A DNA stretch of 11,856 nucleotides from Ruminococcaceae bacterium UBA1772 (GCA_002314645.1 DCGS01000033.1:17644-29499), one strand, 5' to 3'. Shown: positions 1 to 6,855, counted from the first letter of the stretch. The notes: a model not told the origin generated them from the sequence alone. Numbers and translations: made by a program.

Positions 1-540
1 GCTGTTGGAAAAGGACTTGCTTGTGACGAATCATACAAGTATATAAAGGACACTAGCACAAAGGGTGCCATTATTTCAGTTGGTGGTTCTCTTCTTGTAT
101 ACGGACAGAATCCTTTGAATAAAGATGGCATTTGGAACATTGGTGTTAGAAATCCTTTTGGTGAATCAAACAATTCCGCAGGCACACTTCAAATTGCAAA
201 CAAATCTGAAAATGGTGCCTACTATATATCAACTTCTGGAGACTATGAAAAGACTTTAACTGTAGATGGTAAAACATATCATCACATTTTAAATCCAAAA
301 ACTGGTTATCCAGCTGAAAGTAACGTAACAGGCGTTACAATCATTTCAAAGAGTGGTACTCTTTCAGATGCTCTTTCAACTGCATGTTTCAGCCTTGGCT
401 ACTCGGATGAATCGCTAAAGCTCCTTGAAGCCTATGACTCTGAAGCAGTATTCATTCTTAAAGACAAGACAGTTCACTTGACAGACGGTTTGAAGGACAG
501 CTTCACACTTACAAGTGAAGAATTGACTCTTACAAAATAA
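1..540 (+). CDS. apbE: FAD:protein FMN transferase ApbE, C-terminal part (5' end outside window)
   Basis: The reading frame is open from base 1, so this is the last 179 residues of a longer protein (family usually about 300-350). ApbE cleaves FAD and attaches FMN through a phosphoester bond to a Thr in target proteins, acting outside the cytoplasmic membrane. Visible family motifs, numbered from base 1: GAIISVGGS (22-30), ISTSGDYE (76-83), HHILNPKTGYPA (94-105, with the conserved His of the active site) and SDALSTACF (122-130, with the Asp of the metal site). A TTG at 115 could be mistaken for a start, but the conserved GG motif lies upstream of it. The next gene begins 12 bases after the stop. 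The downstream rnfD and rnfG products carry the Thr flavinylation motifs that ApbE modifies, so Rnf is the likely client. Family call is firm; the client is inference from context. Confidence 0.95.
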   Translation, partial: AVGKGLACDESYKYIKDTSTKGAIISVGGSLLVYGQNPLNKDGIWNIGVRNPFGESNNSAGTLQIANKSENGAYYISTSGDYEKTLTVDGKTYHHILNPKTGYPAESNVTGVTIISKSGTLSDALSTACFSLGYSDESLKLLEAYDSEAVFILKDKTVHLTDGLKDSFTLTSEELTLTK

Positions 541-552
541 GGGAGAACAAAA

Positions 553-951
553 ATGAGCACAGAGGCAAACAAAAGAAGCTTCATAAAAAAAGCAGATGTT
601 TTACTTTTCGTTTTCCTTCTCATTTTATGCGCCCTTTTAATTCTACCTTCAAAGCTTAGCTCCACCCCTACCACCGCTAAAATTTATTCTGGTGGCAAAA
701 TGGTTAAGAGCATAAACTTAAATGAAGTTAAAGAAACCTACACAATTGAACTCGACTGTACTCCTAAAGCAGTAATTACAGTTGAGCCAAATTGTATTTA
801 CTATTCAAAGGCTGACTGCCCTGACAAGCTCTGCGTTAACTGCGGAAAGCTTTCTCACCCAGGTGACACAGCCGCATGTCTCCCTTCAGAGACTCTCATT
901 GTCCTTGAAGGACAGAAAGACAAAAATCAGCCAGACGCGCTGACCTACTAA
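553..951 (+). CDS. NusG domain II-containing membrane-anchored protein
   Basis: 132 residues. A short basic N-terminus is followed by one hydrophobic segment (about 15-32), which fits a signal anchor with the rest exported. The C-terminal part has the signature of stand-alone NusG domain II proteins: CPDKLCVNCGKL (89-100) followed by GDTAACLP (104-111), with cysteines 89, 94, 97 and 109. The family takes its name from similarity to an insert domain of some NusG proteins; there is no KOW or NGN domain here, so a transcription role is unlikely. RBS GGGAG (541-545) sits 7 bases before the ATG. It lies between apbE and the Gx membrane protein, and its stop overlaps the RBS of the next gene (TAAGGAG), so the genes are probably co-expressed. 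Function unknown; the context suggests a part in Rnf assembly or redox maturation, which is inference only. Confidence 0.88.
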   Translation: MSTEANKRSFIKKADVLLFVFLLILCALLILPSKLSSTPTTAKIYSGGKMVKSINLNEVKETYTIELDCTPKAVITVEPNCIYYSKADCPDKLCVNCGKLSHPGDTAACLPSETLIVLEGQKDKNQPDALTY

Positions 952-962
952 GGAGTATTAAA

Positions 963-1517
963 ATGAGTGACAAGAAAAGCGGTAAGCTTAATATAAATAA
1001 GACAACCCGCATTATTGCACTTCTTGGAATACTCGGTGCTCAGGCACTTGTATTATCAGTTATTGAAAACTTCATTCCAGCCATTCCAGGACTTCCTCCT
1101 GGAGCAAAACCTGGTTTTTCAAATATTGTTACTATGTTTACAGCAACAATTATGGGTTTCCCCGGTGCATTCGGCATTACACTTATTAAGTCAGTATTTG
1201 CCGGCATTACAAGGGGCGTTACAGCTGGACTTATGAGCTTTTGCGGCGGACTACTTTCAACAATTGTTATGGTTCTCCTCTTAAAGCTCAAGAAGAATCC
1301 TTTTGGAATTATGGGCATTTCAATAATGTCCGCCGTAGCTCACAACATAGGTCAACTTATTGTGGCATGTATCATCTCTGGTACTCCCGCCCTTGTGACC
1401 GGTTACGGCCCATTCCTTTTACTGTTTGCAATCATAACCGGCGCCATAACCGGAACAATTCTAAGAATTGTTATGCCGGCCCTTGAAAAGCAATCAGAAT
1501 TCTTTATCATTAACTAA
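963..1517 (+). CDS. Gx transporter family / heptaprenyl diphosphate synthase component I-like membrane protein
   Basis: 184 residues, mostly hydrophobic, with about five or six membrane segments from residue 15 on. Motifs recognised from the family: a Glu in the first segment (E35) followed by IPAIPGLPPGAKPGFSNIV (38-56), MSFCGGLLST (91-100) and SAVAHNIGQL (123-132). The family is often annotated as heptaprenyl diphosphate synthase component I, but its small polytopic form is closer to the substrate-binding subunits of ECF-type vitamin transporters, and no prenyl synthase partner is visible here. RBS AGGAG (951-955) is 7 bases before the ATG and overlaps the stop of the NusG domain II gene. 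Placement between apbE and rnfC suggests a role in supplying or maturing Rnf cofactors; this is inference. Membership of the family is much surer than any substrate. Confidence 0.85.
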   Translation: MSDKKSGKLNINKTTRIIALLGILGAQALVLSVIENFIPAIPGLPPGAKPGFSNIVTMFTATIMGFPGAFGITLIKSVFAGITRGVTAGLMSFCGGLLSTIVMVLLLKLKKNPFGIMGISIMSAVAHNIGQLIVACIISGTPALVTGYGPFLLLFAIITGAITGTILRIVMPALEKQSEFFIIN

Positions 1518-1524
1518 CTTTCGG

Positions 1525-1551
1525 TTAATCAGCGGATTTTCCGCTTATTAA
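1525..1551 (+). other. Intergenic hairpin between the Gx gene and rnfC
   Basis: AGCGGA (1531-1536) pairs with TCCGCT (1540-1545) around a 3-base loop; after one C/T mismatch the stem continues with TTAA/TTAA-type pairs out to 1525 and 1551. It lies just after the Gx stop and is followed by an AT-rich stretch without a clean T run. It could be a weak or partial terminator, or an mRNA processing/stabilising element that separates the expression of apbE-NusGII-Gx from rnfCDGEAB. I saw no convincing sigma-A promoter in the remaining 1552-1630, so read-through from upstream seems needed unless the promoter is atypical. Confidence 0.5.
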
Positions 1552-1637
1552 TATATTACTAATAATTGGGAGTTCTAAATAAGAGGTTGCATTACCAACA
1601 TTTTATTTAGGCAAAAACCCATTGAGGAGTTGAATGA

Positions 1638-2987
1638 ATGGCAAGCGAAAAAATTGAAGGCGCACTTAAGCCGGTTGCTAACGGTCATGGCGGCGTTCAC
1701 GTGTCTCACCACAAGAACACTTCCGCTTTAGAAATTGTCCGTATGCCAATCCCTGATCGTGTTATCCTTCCAATGCAGCAGCACATTGGTGCTCCTTGTG
1801 AACCAACTGTTAAAGTCGGTGACGAAGTCAAAGTAGGCCAAGTTATCGGTGACACAGACAAGTTCGTAAGTGCTCCAATCCACGCAACTGTTTCAGGTAA
1901 GGTAACAGCAGTAGGCCCGGTTAAACTCGCCAACGGAAACATGGTTCCAGCAGTTACAATTGAATCAGATGGTCAGATGACTCTTGATGAAAACATCAAG
2001 GCTCCTGTAATCAATTCAAGAGACGACTTCCTTAAAGCTGTAAGAGCTTCAGGTCTTGTAGGTCTCGGTGGTGCTGGTTTCCCAACACACGTAAAACTCG
2101 CATTCAAAGAAGACAGCGGAGTAGATACACTCATCATCAACGCTGCAGAGTGCGAACCTTTCATCACAGTTGACCATCGTGAATGTGTTGACAATTCTTG
2201 GGATGTTCTTTCAGGTGTTTATACAATCAAAGAAATCCTTGGCTTCAAGCATGTTTACATTGCAATTGAAGACAACAAGAGTGACGCATTTAAGGTTCTC
2301 CAGAAGGTTGCAGCAGACAATGCTGACTGGGATGACAGCGTTAAACTTGTAGTACTCAAGTCACAGTACCCACAGGGTGCTGAAAAAGTACTTATTCAGT
2401 CAGTTACAGGAAGATGTGTTCCTCCAGGAAAGCTTCCTTCAGACGTAGGTTGCGTTGTAATGAACGTAGCTTCAGTTTCATTCCTTGGCCGTTACCTTAA
2501 GACAGGTAAACCACTTGTTAGCCGCTCACTTACAGTTGACGGTTCAGCAATTGCAGAGCCAAAGAACATCAGAGTACCAATTGGTACAGAAATTTCAAAG
2601 ATCATTGATTTCTGCGGTGGCTTCAAGTCTGAACCATACAAAGTAATCAGTGGTGGTCCTATGATGGGTATGGCTATTGCCGACATCAACGTACCACTTC
2701 TTAAGAACAACAACGCTGTTCTTGCATTTGCTAAAGAGACAGTTAAAGTTAAAACTGAGCGTGCTTGTATCCGTTGCGGACGTTGCGTAGACGCATGTCC
2801 TATGAACCTTGTTCCAACTAAGATTGAAACTCGTGCTCACTTAAAGGATGCTGAAGCTCTTCAGAAGGCAAGCGCTATGACATGTATGGAATGCGGAAGC
2901 TGTGCTTACGCTTGTCCATCAGGTAGACCACTTGTTCAGTACATGCGCCTTGCAAAATCAGTAATTAGGGAAGCAGGTGCAAAATAA
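1638..2987 (+). CDS. rnfC: Rnf complex subunit RnfC (NADH/NAD+ and FMN-binding Fe-S subunit)
   Basis: 449 residues. RnfC is the peripheral, cytoplasmic-side subunit of the ferredoxin:NAD+ oxidoreductase and carries the nucleotide site, FMN and two [4Fe-4S] clusters. Domain order: N-terminal RnfC barrel with HGGVHVSHHK (17-26); a biotinyl/lipoyl-like region with VKVGQVIGD (64-72) and APIHATVSGKV (79-89); the flavin/NAD fold shared with complex I 51-kDa subunits, with GLGGAGFPTHVK (142-153) and NAAECEP (168-174); a SLBB-like part (about 290-345); then CIRCGRCVDACP (377-388) and CMECGSCAYACP (416-427). It is the short form, without the long Ala-rich tail of gamma-proteobacterial homologues. Start: RBS GAGGAG (1624-1629) is 8 bases before the ATG at 1638; an ATG at 1634 is out of frame. 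Its stop overlaps the rnfD start (TAATG). Confidence 0.98.
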   Translation: MASEKIEGALKPVANGHGGVHVSHHKNTSALEIVRMPIPDRVILPMQQHIGAPCEPTVKVGDEVKVGQVIGDTDKFVSAPIHATVSGKVTAVGPVKLANGNMVPAVTIESDGQMTLDENIKAPVINSRDDFLKAVRASGLVGLGGAGFPTHVKLAFKEDSGVDTLIINAAECEPFITVDHRECVDNSWDVLSGVYTIKEILGFKHVYIAIEDNKSDAFKVLQKVAADNADWDDSVKLVVLKSQYPQGAEKVLIQSVTGRCVPPGKLPSDVGCVVMNVASVSFLGRYLKTGKPLVSRSLTVDGSAIAEPKNIRVPIGTEISKIIDFCGGFKSEPYKVISGGPMMGMAIADINVPLLKNNNAVLAFAKETVKVKTERACIRCGRCVDACPMNLVPTKIETRAHLKDAEALQKASAMTCMECGSCAYACPSGRPLVQYMRLAKSVIREAGAK

Positions 2988-3979
2988 TGAGTGAAATGAC
3001 AAAATACACTGTCAGCGCTTCGCCACACGTGCGTTCCGCTGAAACAACAACCGGCATTATGTTGGACGTTATTATTGCCCTCGTACCTGCTGGTATTGCT
3101 TCAATTTTCGTATTTGGACTTCGCGCTCTTGCAGTAATTGCTGTTTCAGTAATTGTTGCAGTTCTTGCTGAGTACCTTTCAAGAAAAGCTATGAAGCGTG
3201 AGCAGACAATCGGCGACCTTTCAGCCGTTGTTACTGGTCTTCTTCTTGCTTACAACCTTCCTTCAAACATCCCACTTTGGATGGCTGGCCTTGGCTCAAT
3301 CATTGCCATTGTAGTTGTTAAGCAGATGTTCGGCGGTATTGGCCAGAACTTTGTAAACCCAGCTCTTGCTGGTCGTATCATCCTTATGTCTTCTTTCCCA
3401 GGAAAGATGTCAGCAGCTTCATTCCCTGCTCCAACAATGGGCACAATGAGCTCAATGACAGGTGCTACACCAATGGGTCTTGTAAACCTTTCAAACGGTG
3501 TTGCTGAAGAAGCTCCATCTCTCATGGAGATGTTCCTTGGAACAACATCAGGATGTCTTGGTGAAGTTTCAGCTCTTGCTTTAATGCTTGGCGGAATTTA
3601 CCTCATCATCCGTAAGGTTATCTCTCCTATCATTCCTTGTGTATACATAGGTGCTGTAGCTGTATTCATGGTAATTGCTTTCAAGTTTGACATGTATGCA
3701 GTAGCTTATGAAATCCTTGGTGGCGGTCTTATGATCGGTGCTATCTTCATGGCAACAGACTACACAACATCTCCAATTACAAGAAATGGTAAGATTGTTT
3801 ACGCTATTGGTTGTGCACTTATTACATGTCTTATCAGACTCTTCGGTTCTCTTCCAGAAGGCGTTTCTTTCTCAATCATCATTATGAACATCCTTGTTCC
3901 TCACATTGAGAATATGACATATCCAAAGCCATTTGGATTTATCAAAGAAAAGAAGGAAAAGGAGGAAGCTAAATCATGA
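2987..3979 (+). CDS. rnfD: Rnf complex membrane subunit RnfD (covalently flavinylated)
   Basis: 330 residues, polytopic (roughly nine to ten hydrophobic segments), related to NqrB. It holds flavin in the membrane part of Rnf and takes part in coupling electron transfer to ion movement. Visible motifs: SPHVRS (12-17), NFVNPALAGR (121-130) and SSMTGATPMG (155-164), in which T161 of TGAT is the expected site of covalent FMN attachment by ApbE; later ATDYTTSPIT (256-265), a conserved RnfD/NqrB stretch. The C-terminus ends in a short charged tail (KEKKEKEEAK) on the cytoplasmic side. The start overlaps the rnfC stop by one base and the stop overlaps the rnfG start (ATGA), so translation is coupled on both sides. 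The RBS before this start is weak, which fits reinitiation after rnfC. Confidence 0.97.
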   Translation: MSEMTKYTVSASPHVRSAETTTGIMLDVIIALVPAGIASIFVFGLRALAVIAVSVIVAVLAEYLSRKAMKREQTIGDLSAVVTGLLLAYNLPSNIPLWMAGLGSIIAIVVVKQMFGGIGQNFVNPALAGRIILMSSFPGKMSAASFPAPTMGTMSSMTGATPMGLVNLSNGVAEEAPSLMEMFLGTTSGCLGEVSALALMLGGIYLIIRKVISPIIPCVYIGAVAVFMVIAFKFDMYAVAYEILGGGLMIGAIFMATDYTTSPITRNGKIVYAIGCALITCLIRLFGSLPEGVSFSIIIMNILVPHIENMTYPKPFGFIKEKKEKEEAKS

Positions 3980-4584
3980 AAATGAATCCAAAAGATATTT
4001 TAGTTCCTGCTGTTTCCCTCTTCGTTATTGCTCTTGTAGCAACACTCTTCCTTGCAGTTGTTAACAGTGTAACAGCTGACAAGATTGCAGAGCAGGCAAG
4101 AATTGCTGATGAGAATGCTCGTAAAGAGGTTATGGCAGATGCAGCAACATTTGAACCTGCAAAGCTTTCAGATGGTTCTGAATACTTTGTAGCTAAGGAT
4201 GCTAGCGGCAACACTGTTGGTTATGTATTCAACACAATCGGTGAAAACAAAGGTTACGGCGGAGACGTTGCTGTAACAGTTGGTATTAACACAGAAGGTG
4301 TTATTACTGGTATTAAGCCAGGTGACATTTCTAACGAAACACCAGGTCTTGGCCAGAATGCTGGTAAAGACGACTTTAGAGTTCAGTTTGCAGGTGAAAA
4401 GGCAAACCCTGACACAGATCAGGACATTACTGTTGTAAAGAGCAACCCAGAGGCTGCTGCAGACACAACAGACGGCCAGATTAATGCTCTTACAAGTGCT
4501 ACAATCACTTCAAAGGCTGTTACAGGTTCTGTAAACAAGGCTCTTAACTATTTTGATGAGATTGGAGGCGCTGACAATGGCTGA
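3976..4584 (+). CDS. rnfG: Rnf complex subunit RnfG (FMN-binding, covalently flavinylated)
   Basis: 202 residues. One N-terminal membrane segment (about 8-30) anchors an FMN-binding domain on the outer face of the membrane, as in NqrC. The flavinylation motif is near the C-terminus: DGQINALTSATITSKAV (166-182), where T176 of SAT is the expected FMN-ester residue. GDISNETPGLGQNAG (116-130) matches the conserved ETPGLG stretch of the family that packs around the flavin. RBS GGAGG (3961-3965) lies within the rnfD end, 10 bases before the ATG; a second Met at residue 3 is a possible alternative start. It overlaps rnfD by four bases and rnfE by eight bases. The middle of the domain has an insertion rich in Asp/Asn/Thr (about 143-167). 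Confidence 0.97.
   Translation: MKMNPKDILVPAVSLFVIALVATLFLAVVNSVTADKIAEQARIADENARKEVMADAATFEPAKLSDGSEYFVAKDASGNTVGYVFNTIGENKGYGGDVAVTVGINTEGVITGIKPGDISNETPGLGQNAGKDDFRVQFAGEKANPDTDQDITVVKSNPEAAADTTDGQINALTSATITSKAVTGSVNKALNYFDEIGGADNG
4564..4568 (+). promoter_or_regulatory. Ribosome binding site that fixes the rnfE start
   Basis: GGAGG inside the end of rnfG stands 8 bases before the ATG at 4577. It decides for 4577 and against an in-frame TTG at 4553, which has no such site and would add eight non-family residues. Confidence 0.8.
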
Positions 4585-5305
4585 GAAAAAGACATTGGGT
4601 CAGGAGTTTACTAAAGGTCTTGTAAAAGAAAACCCAGTTCTCCGTCTCGTTCTTGGTACTTGCCCTACTCTTGCTGTTACAACATCAGTTGAAAACGCTA
4701 TTGGTATGGGTATTGCTGCCACAATAGTACTTATTTGTTCAAACGTAGTTATTTCAGCTCTTAGAAAGGTAATTCCTTCAAAGGTACGTATTCCATGCTT
4801 CATTGTTATCATTGCAGCATTCGTAACCATGGTACAGCTCTTCGTAAAGGCATTTGCGCCTGCACTTGATGCTTCACTTGGTATTTTCCTTCCTCTTATA
4901 GTTGTTAACTGTATTATCCTTGGCCGTGCTGAAGCATTCGCTTCTAAGAACGCTGTCGTTGCTTCCGCAGTAGACGGTGTCGGCATGGGTATTGGTTTCA
5001 CAATTGCACTCGTTCTTATGGCTGCAATTCGTGAATTCTTTGGTTCATTCAACCTTACACTTAAGGTTCTTGGTTTCGGTACTCAGGTTTCTCTTGCAGA
5101 TCCTCTTGCAAGCATTGGTATTGAACCAATCCTTATCTTCATCTTGGCTCCAGGTGGATTCTTCGTATTCGGTCTTCTTATTGCTCTTGCAAACAAGATT
5201 GCTGAAGACAAGGGTCTTGCTAGAGCAGAGCTTAAATCTTGTGCAGAATGTCCTATGGCTGCTTCTTGTGCAGTTAAGGCTGCTGGAGAGGAGTGTGCTG
5301 AATAA
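4577..5305 (+). CDS. rnfE: Rnf complex membrane subunit RnfE
   Basis: 242 residues with about six membrane segments; paralogue of RnfA and homologous to NqrD. In Rnf and Nqr the RnfA/RnfE pair binds an iron-sulfur cluster in the middle of the membrane through two Cys from each subunit. These are visible here: LGTCPTLAV (27-35, C29) and VVNCIILGRAEA (109-120, C112). Conserved family stretches SLGIFLPL (100-107) and PPG-like APGGFFVFG (191-199) are present. The C-terminus carries an extra soluble tail with four cysteines, CAECPMAASC (222-231) plus C240, just before the stop; the minimal family ends earlier. The start overlaps rnfG by eight bases and the stop overlaps the rnfA start (TAATG). N-terminal sequence EFTKGLVKENPVL is typical and supports the start at 4577. 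Confidence 0.97.
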   Translation: MAEKKTLGQEFTKGLVKENPVLRLVLGTCPTLAVTTSVENAIGMGIAATIVLICSNVVISALRKVIPSKVRIPCFIVIIAAFVTMVQLFVKAFAPALDASLGIFLPLIVVNCIILGRAEAFASKNAVVASAVDGVGMGIGFTIALVLMAAIREFFGSFNLTLKVLGFGTQVSLADPLASIGIEPILIFILAPGGFFVFGLLIALANKIAEDKGLARAELKSCAECPMAASCAVKAAGEECAE

Positions 5306-5892
5306 TGAAATTATTTGCAATTATCTTAACAGCCATCCTCACACAGAACTTCATTCTTTCTAAGTTCCTTGGTATTTGTCCATTCCTTGGTGTATCTAAG
5401 AAGACAGATACTGCTGTTGGTATGTCAGCTGCCGTTATCTTCGTAATGGTACTTGCAACTGTTGCAACATACCCAATTAACTCATTCCTTGTAAGTCAAG
5501 GTCTTGGTTATCTTCAGACAATCGTATTCATTCTTGTTATTGCAGCTCTTGTACAGTTCGTTGAAATTGTACTTAAGAAGTATATGCCACCTCTCTATGA
5601 GTCACTTGGTATTTTCCTTCCTCTTATTACAACAAACTGTGCTGTACTTGGTGTTGTAACACTTAACATTCAGGAGAGCTACAACTTCATTGAATCTATT
5701 GCTAACTCACTTGGTGCTGGTCTTGGATTCATGCTTGCCATGGTTATGTTCTCTGGTGTTCGTGAAAGACTTGAAGGAAACGATTTCCCTAAGATGTGGA
5801 ATGGTCTTCCAATCACACTCGTTGCTGCAGCAATTGTTGCTTGCTCATTCTTGGGCTTCACAGGCGTTGTAGAAAACATTTTCGGAGTATAA
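5305..5892 (+). CDS. rnfA: Rnf complex membrane subunit RnfA
   Basis: 195 residues, six predicted membrane segments, homologous to NqrE and to RnfE next door. It supplies the other half of the intramembrane iron-sulfur site: FLGICPFLGVSKK (21-33, C25) and TTNCAVLGV (109-117, C112). QNFILSKFLG (14-23) and SLGIFLPLITTNC (100-112) are strongly conserved in the family, as is SGVRERLE near 150. Length is that of the family. An AGGAG (5289-5293) inside rnfE lies 11 bases before the ATG, and the one-base overlap with rnfE suggests coupled translation. A stretch of 26 bases coding for the SLGIFLPLI motif (5602-5627) is identical to one in rnfE (4874-4899). Confidence 0.98.
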   Translation: MKLFAIILTAILTQNFILSKFLGICPFLGVSKKTDTAVGMSAAVIFVMVLATVATYPINSFLVSQGLGYLQTIVFILVIAALVQFVEIVLKKYMPPLYESLGIFLPLITTNCAVLGVVTLNIQESYNFIESIANSLGAGLGFMLAMVMFSGVRERLEGNDFPKMWNGLPITLVAAAIVACSFLGFTGVVENIFGV

Positions 5893-5910
5893 GAAAGGTA
5901 GGAAACTAAT

Positions 5911-6804
5911 ATGGGTATTATTATTGCTGTTGCATTCGTTTCCGTTATCGGACTTGTACTTGGTCTTATCCTTGCCGTTGCTTCTATTGTAATGGCAGTA
6001 CCAGTTGACGAAAGAGCAGAGCAGATTTCTGAGGTTCTCCCAGGCGCTAACTGTGGTGCTTGTGGTTTCTCAGGATGCGGCGGTTACGCTGACGCTCTTT
6101 CAAAGGGAAAGACAACAGAATGTAACCTTTGTGCACCAGGTGGTGCAGACGTAGCTGCTGAAATTGCTGGTATTATGGGACTTTCAGCAGGATCATCTAA
6201 GCCAATGTCAGCAGTTGTTATGTGCCACGGTACAGACGAGTGCAGCGGCTCTATGATGAACTACCACGGAGACATGAGCTGTAAGACAGCTTCTCAGCTC
6301 TTCGGTGGTCCTAAAGCTTGTAACTATGGATGTCTTGGTCTTGGCGACTGCGTAAGAGATTGTCCATACGATGCAATTGAAATAGTTAACGGTATTGCTA
6401 AGGTTAATCCTCTTGCTTGCCGTGCTTGTAAGATTTGTATTAAGACTTGTCCAAAGAGCATTATTGAACTTGTTCCAGTATACGAAGCTAAGGCTGTCGT
6501 ATTCTGCCAGAATAAGTCAAAGGGTGCTCAGGCACGTAAAGAATGCTCAGTTGCTTGTATCGGCTGCATGAAGTGCGTTAAGGCTTGTGAATTTGATGCT
6601 ATCAAGGTTGAGAACAATGTTGCTCACGTTGATCAGGATAAGTGCACAGGTTGTGGCAAGTGCGTAGCTGGTTGTCCAACACATTGCCTTGATCTTATTG
6701 CTCTTGGCGTTCAGGAACAGCCAAAGGTACCAGAAGCTGCTGCTCCAGCTCCAAAGGCTGCTCCAGCTCCTGCTCCTGCTGCTCCAGCTCCAGCTGCTGA
6801 ATAA
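5911..6804 (+). CDS. rnfB: Rnf complex subunit RnfB (ferredoxin-accepting multi-cluster Fe-S protein)
   Basis: 297 residues. RnfB is the likely entry point for electrons from reduced ferredoxin. An N-terminal membrane segment (1-30) is followed by the 4Fe-4S domain CGACGFSGC (48-56) with C71 and C74; an intermediate Cys-containing part (C105, C111, C124); then two ferredoxin-type pairs: CNYGCLGLGDCVRDCP (137-152) with CRACKICIKTCP (170-181), and CSVACIGCMKCVKAC (212-226) with CTGCGKCVAGCP (245-256). That allows about five [4Fe-4S] clusters, the long clostridial form rather than the roughly 190-residue proteobacterial form. After residue 270 there is an Ala/Pro-only tail ending in Glu. RBS AAAGGTAGG (5894-5902) precedes the ATG. 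There is an 18-base gap from rnfA, the only non-overlapping junction inside the operon. It is the last gene before a strong terminator. Confidence 0.97.
   Translation: MGIIIAVAFVSVIGLVLGLILAVASIVMAVPVDERAEQISEVLPGANCGACGFSGCGGYADALSKGKTTECNLCAPGGADVAAEIAGIMGLSAGSSKPMSAVVMCHGTDECSGSMMNYHGDMSCKTASQLFGGPKACNYGCLGLGDCVRDCPYDAIEIVNGIAKVNPLACRACKICIKTCPKSIIELVPVYEAKAVVFCQNKSKGAQARKECSVACIGCMKCVKACEFDAIKVENNVAHVDQDKCTGCGKCVAGCPTHCLDLIALGVQEQPKVPEAAAPAPKAAPAPAPAAPAPAAE
6736..6801 (+). repeat. GCTCCA-type low-complexity repeat encoding the RnfB Ala/Pro tail
   Basis: Imperfect tandem units of GCTCCA/GCTCCT encode alternating Ala and Pro (residues 276-296, one Lys). This is probably a flexible linker or tail of RnfB. 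Such repeats can change length by slippage, so the tail may vary between strains. It lies fully in frame and does not affect the Fe-S domains. Confidence 0.8.
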
Positions 6805-6820
6805 TTCTTATAAAACATTT

Positions 6821-6855
6821 AAGACCGTAGGTAAAACTACGGTCTTATCTTTTTC
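6821..6855 (+). terminator. Intrinsic terminator of the rnf operon
   Basis: Perfect 10-base-pair stem AAGACCGTAG / CTACGGTCTT (6821-6830 and 6837-6846) with loop GTAAAA, followed by a T-rich run ATCTTTTTC. It lies 16 bases after the rnfB stop. Confidence 0.92.

Noticed and set aside
115..540. TTG at 115 as the start of apbE
   Set aside because: The frame is open to base 1 and conserved ApbE sequence lies upstream, so the gene is cut by the window edge rather than starting here.
553..951. Transcription factor NusG
   Set aside because: Only the domain II type fold is suggested; the NGN and KOW domains are missing and the protein has a membrane anchor.
1552..1630. FMN riboswitch or sigma-A promoter in front of rnfC
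   Set aside because: None of the conserved RFN-element segments is visible, and the best -35 candidates (TTGGGA at 1566, TTGCAT at 1587) have no acceptable -10 box at the right distance.
4553..4576. TTG at 4553 as the rnfE start
   Set aside because: The well-placed GGAGG at 4564 serves the ATG at 4577, and the added residues do not belong to the family.
4600..5052. Antisense open frame of 150 codons within rnfE, and a similar one in serA at 8186-8668
   Set aside because: Both mirror the biased codon use of real genes on the + strand, have no ribosome binding site and no recognisable protein features.
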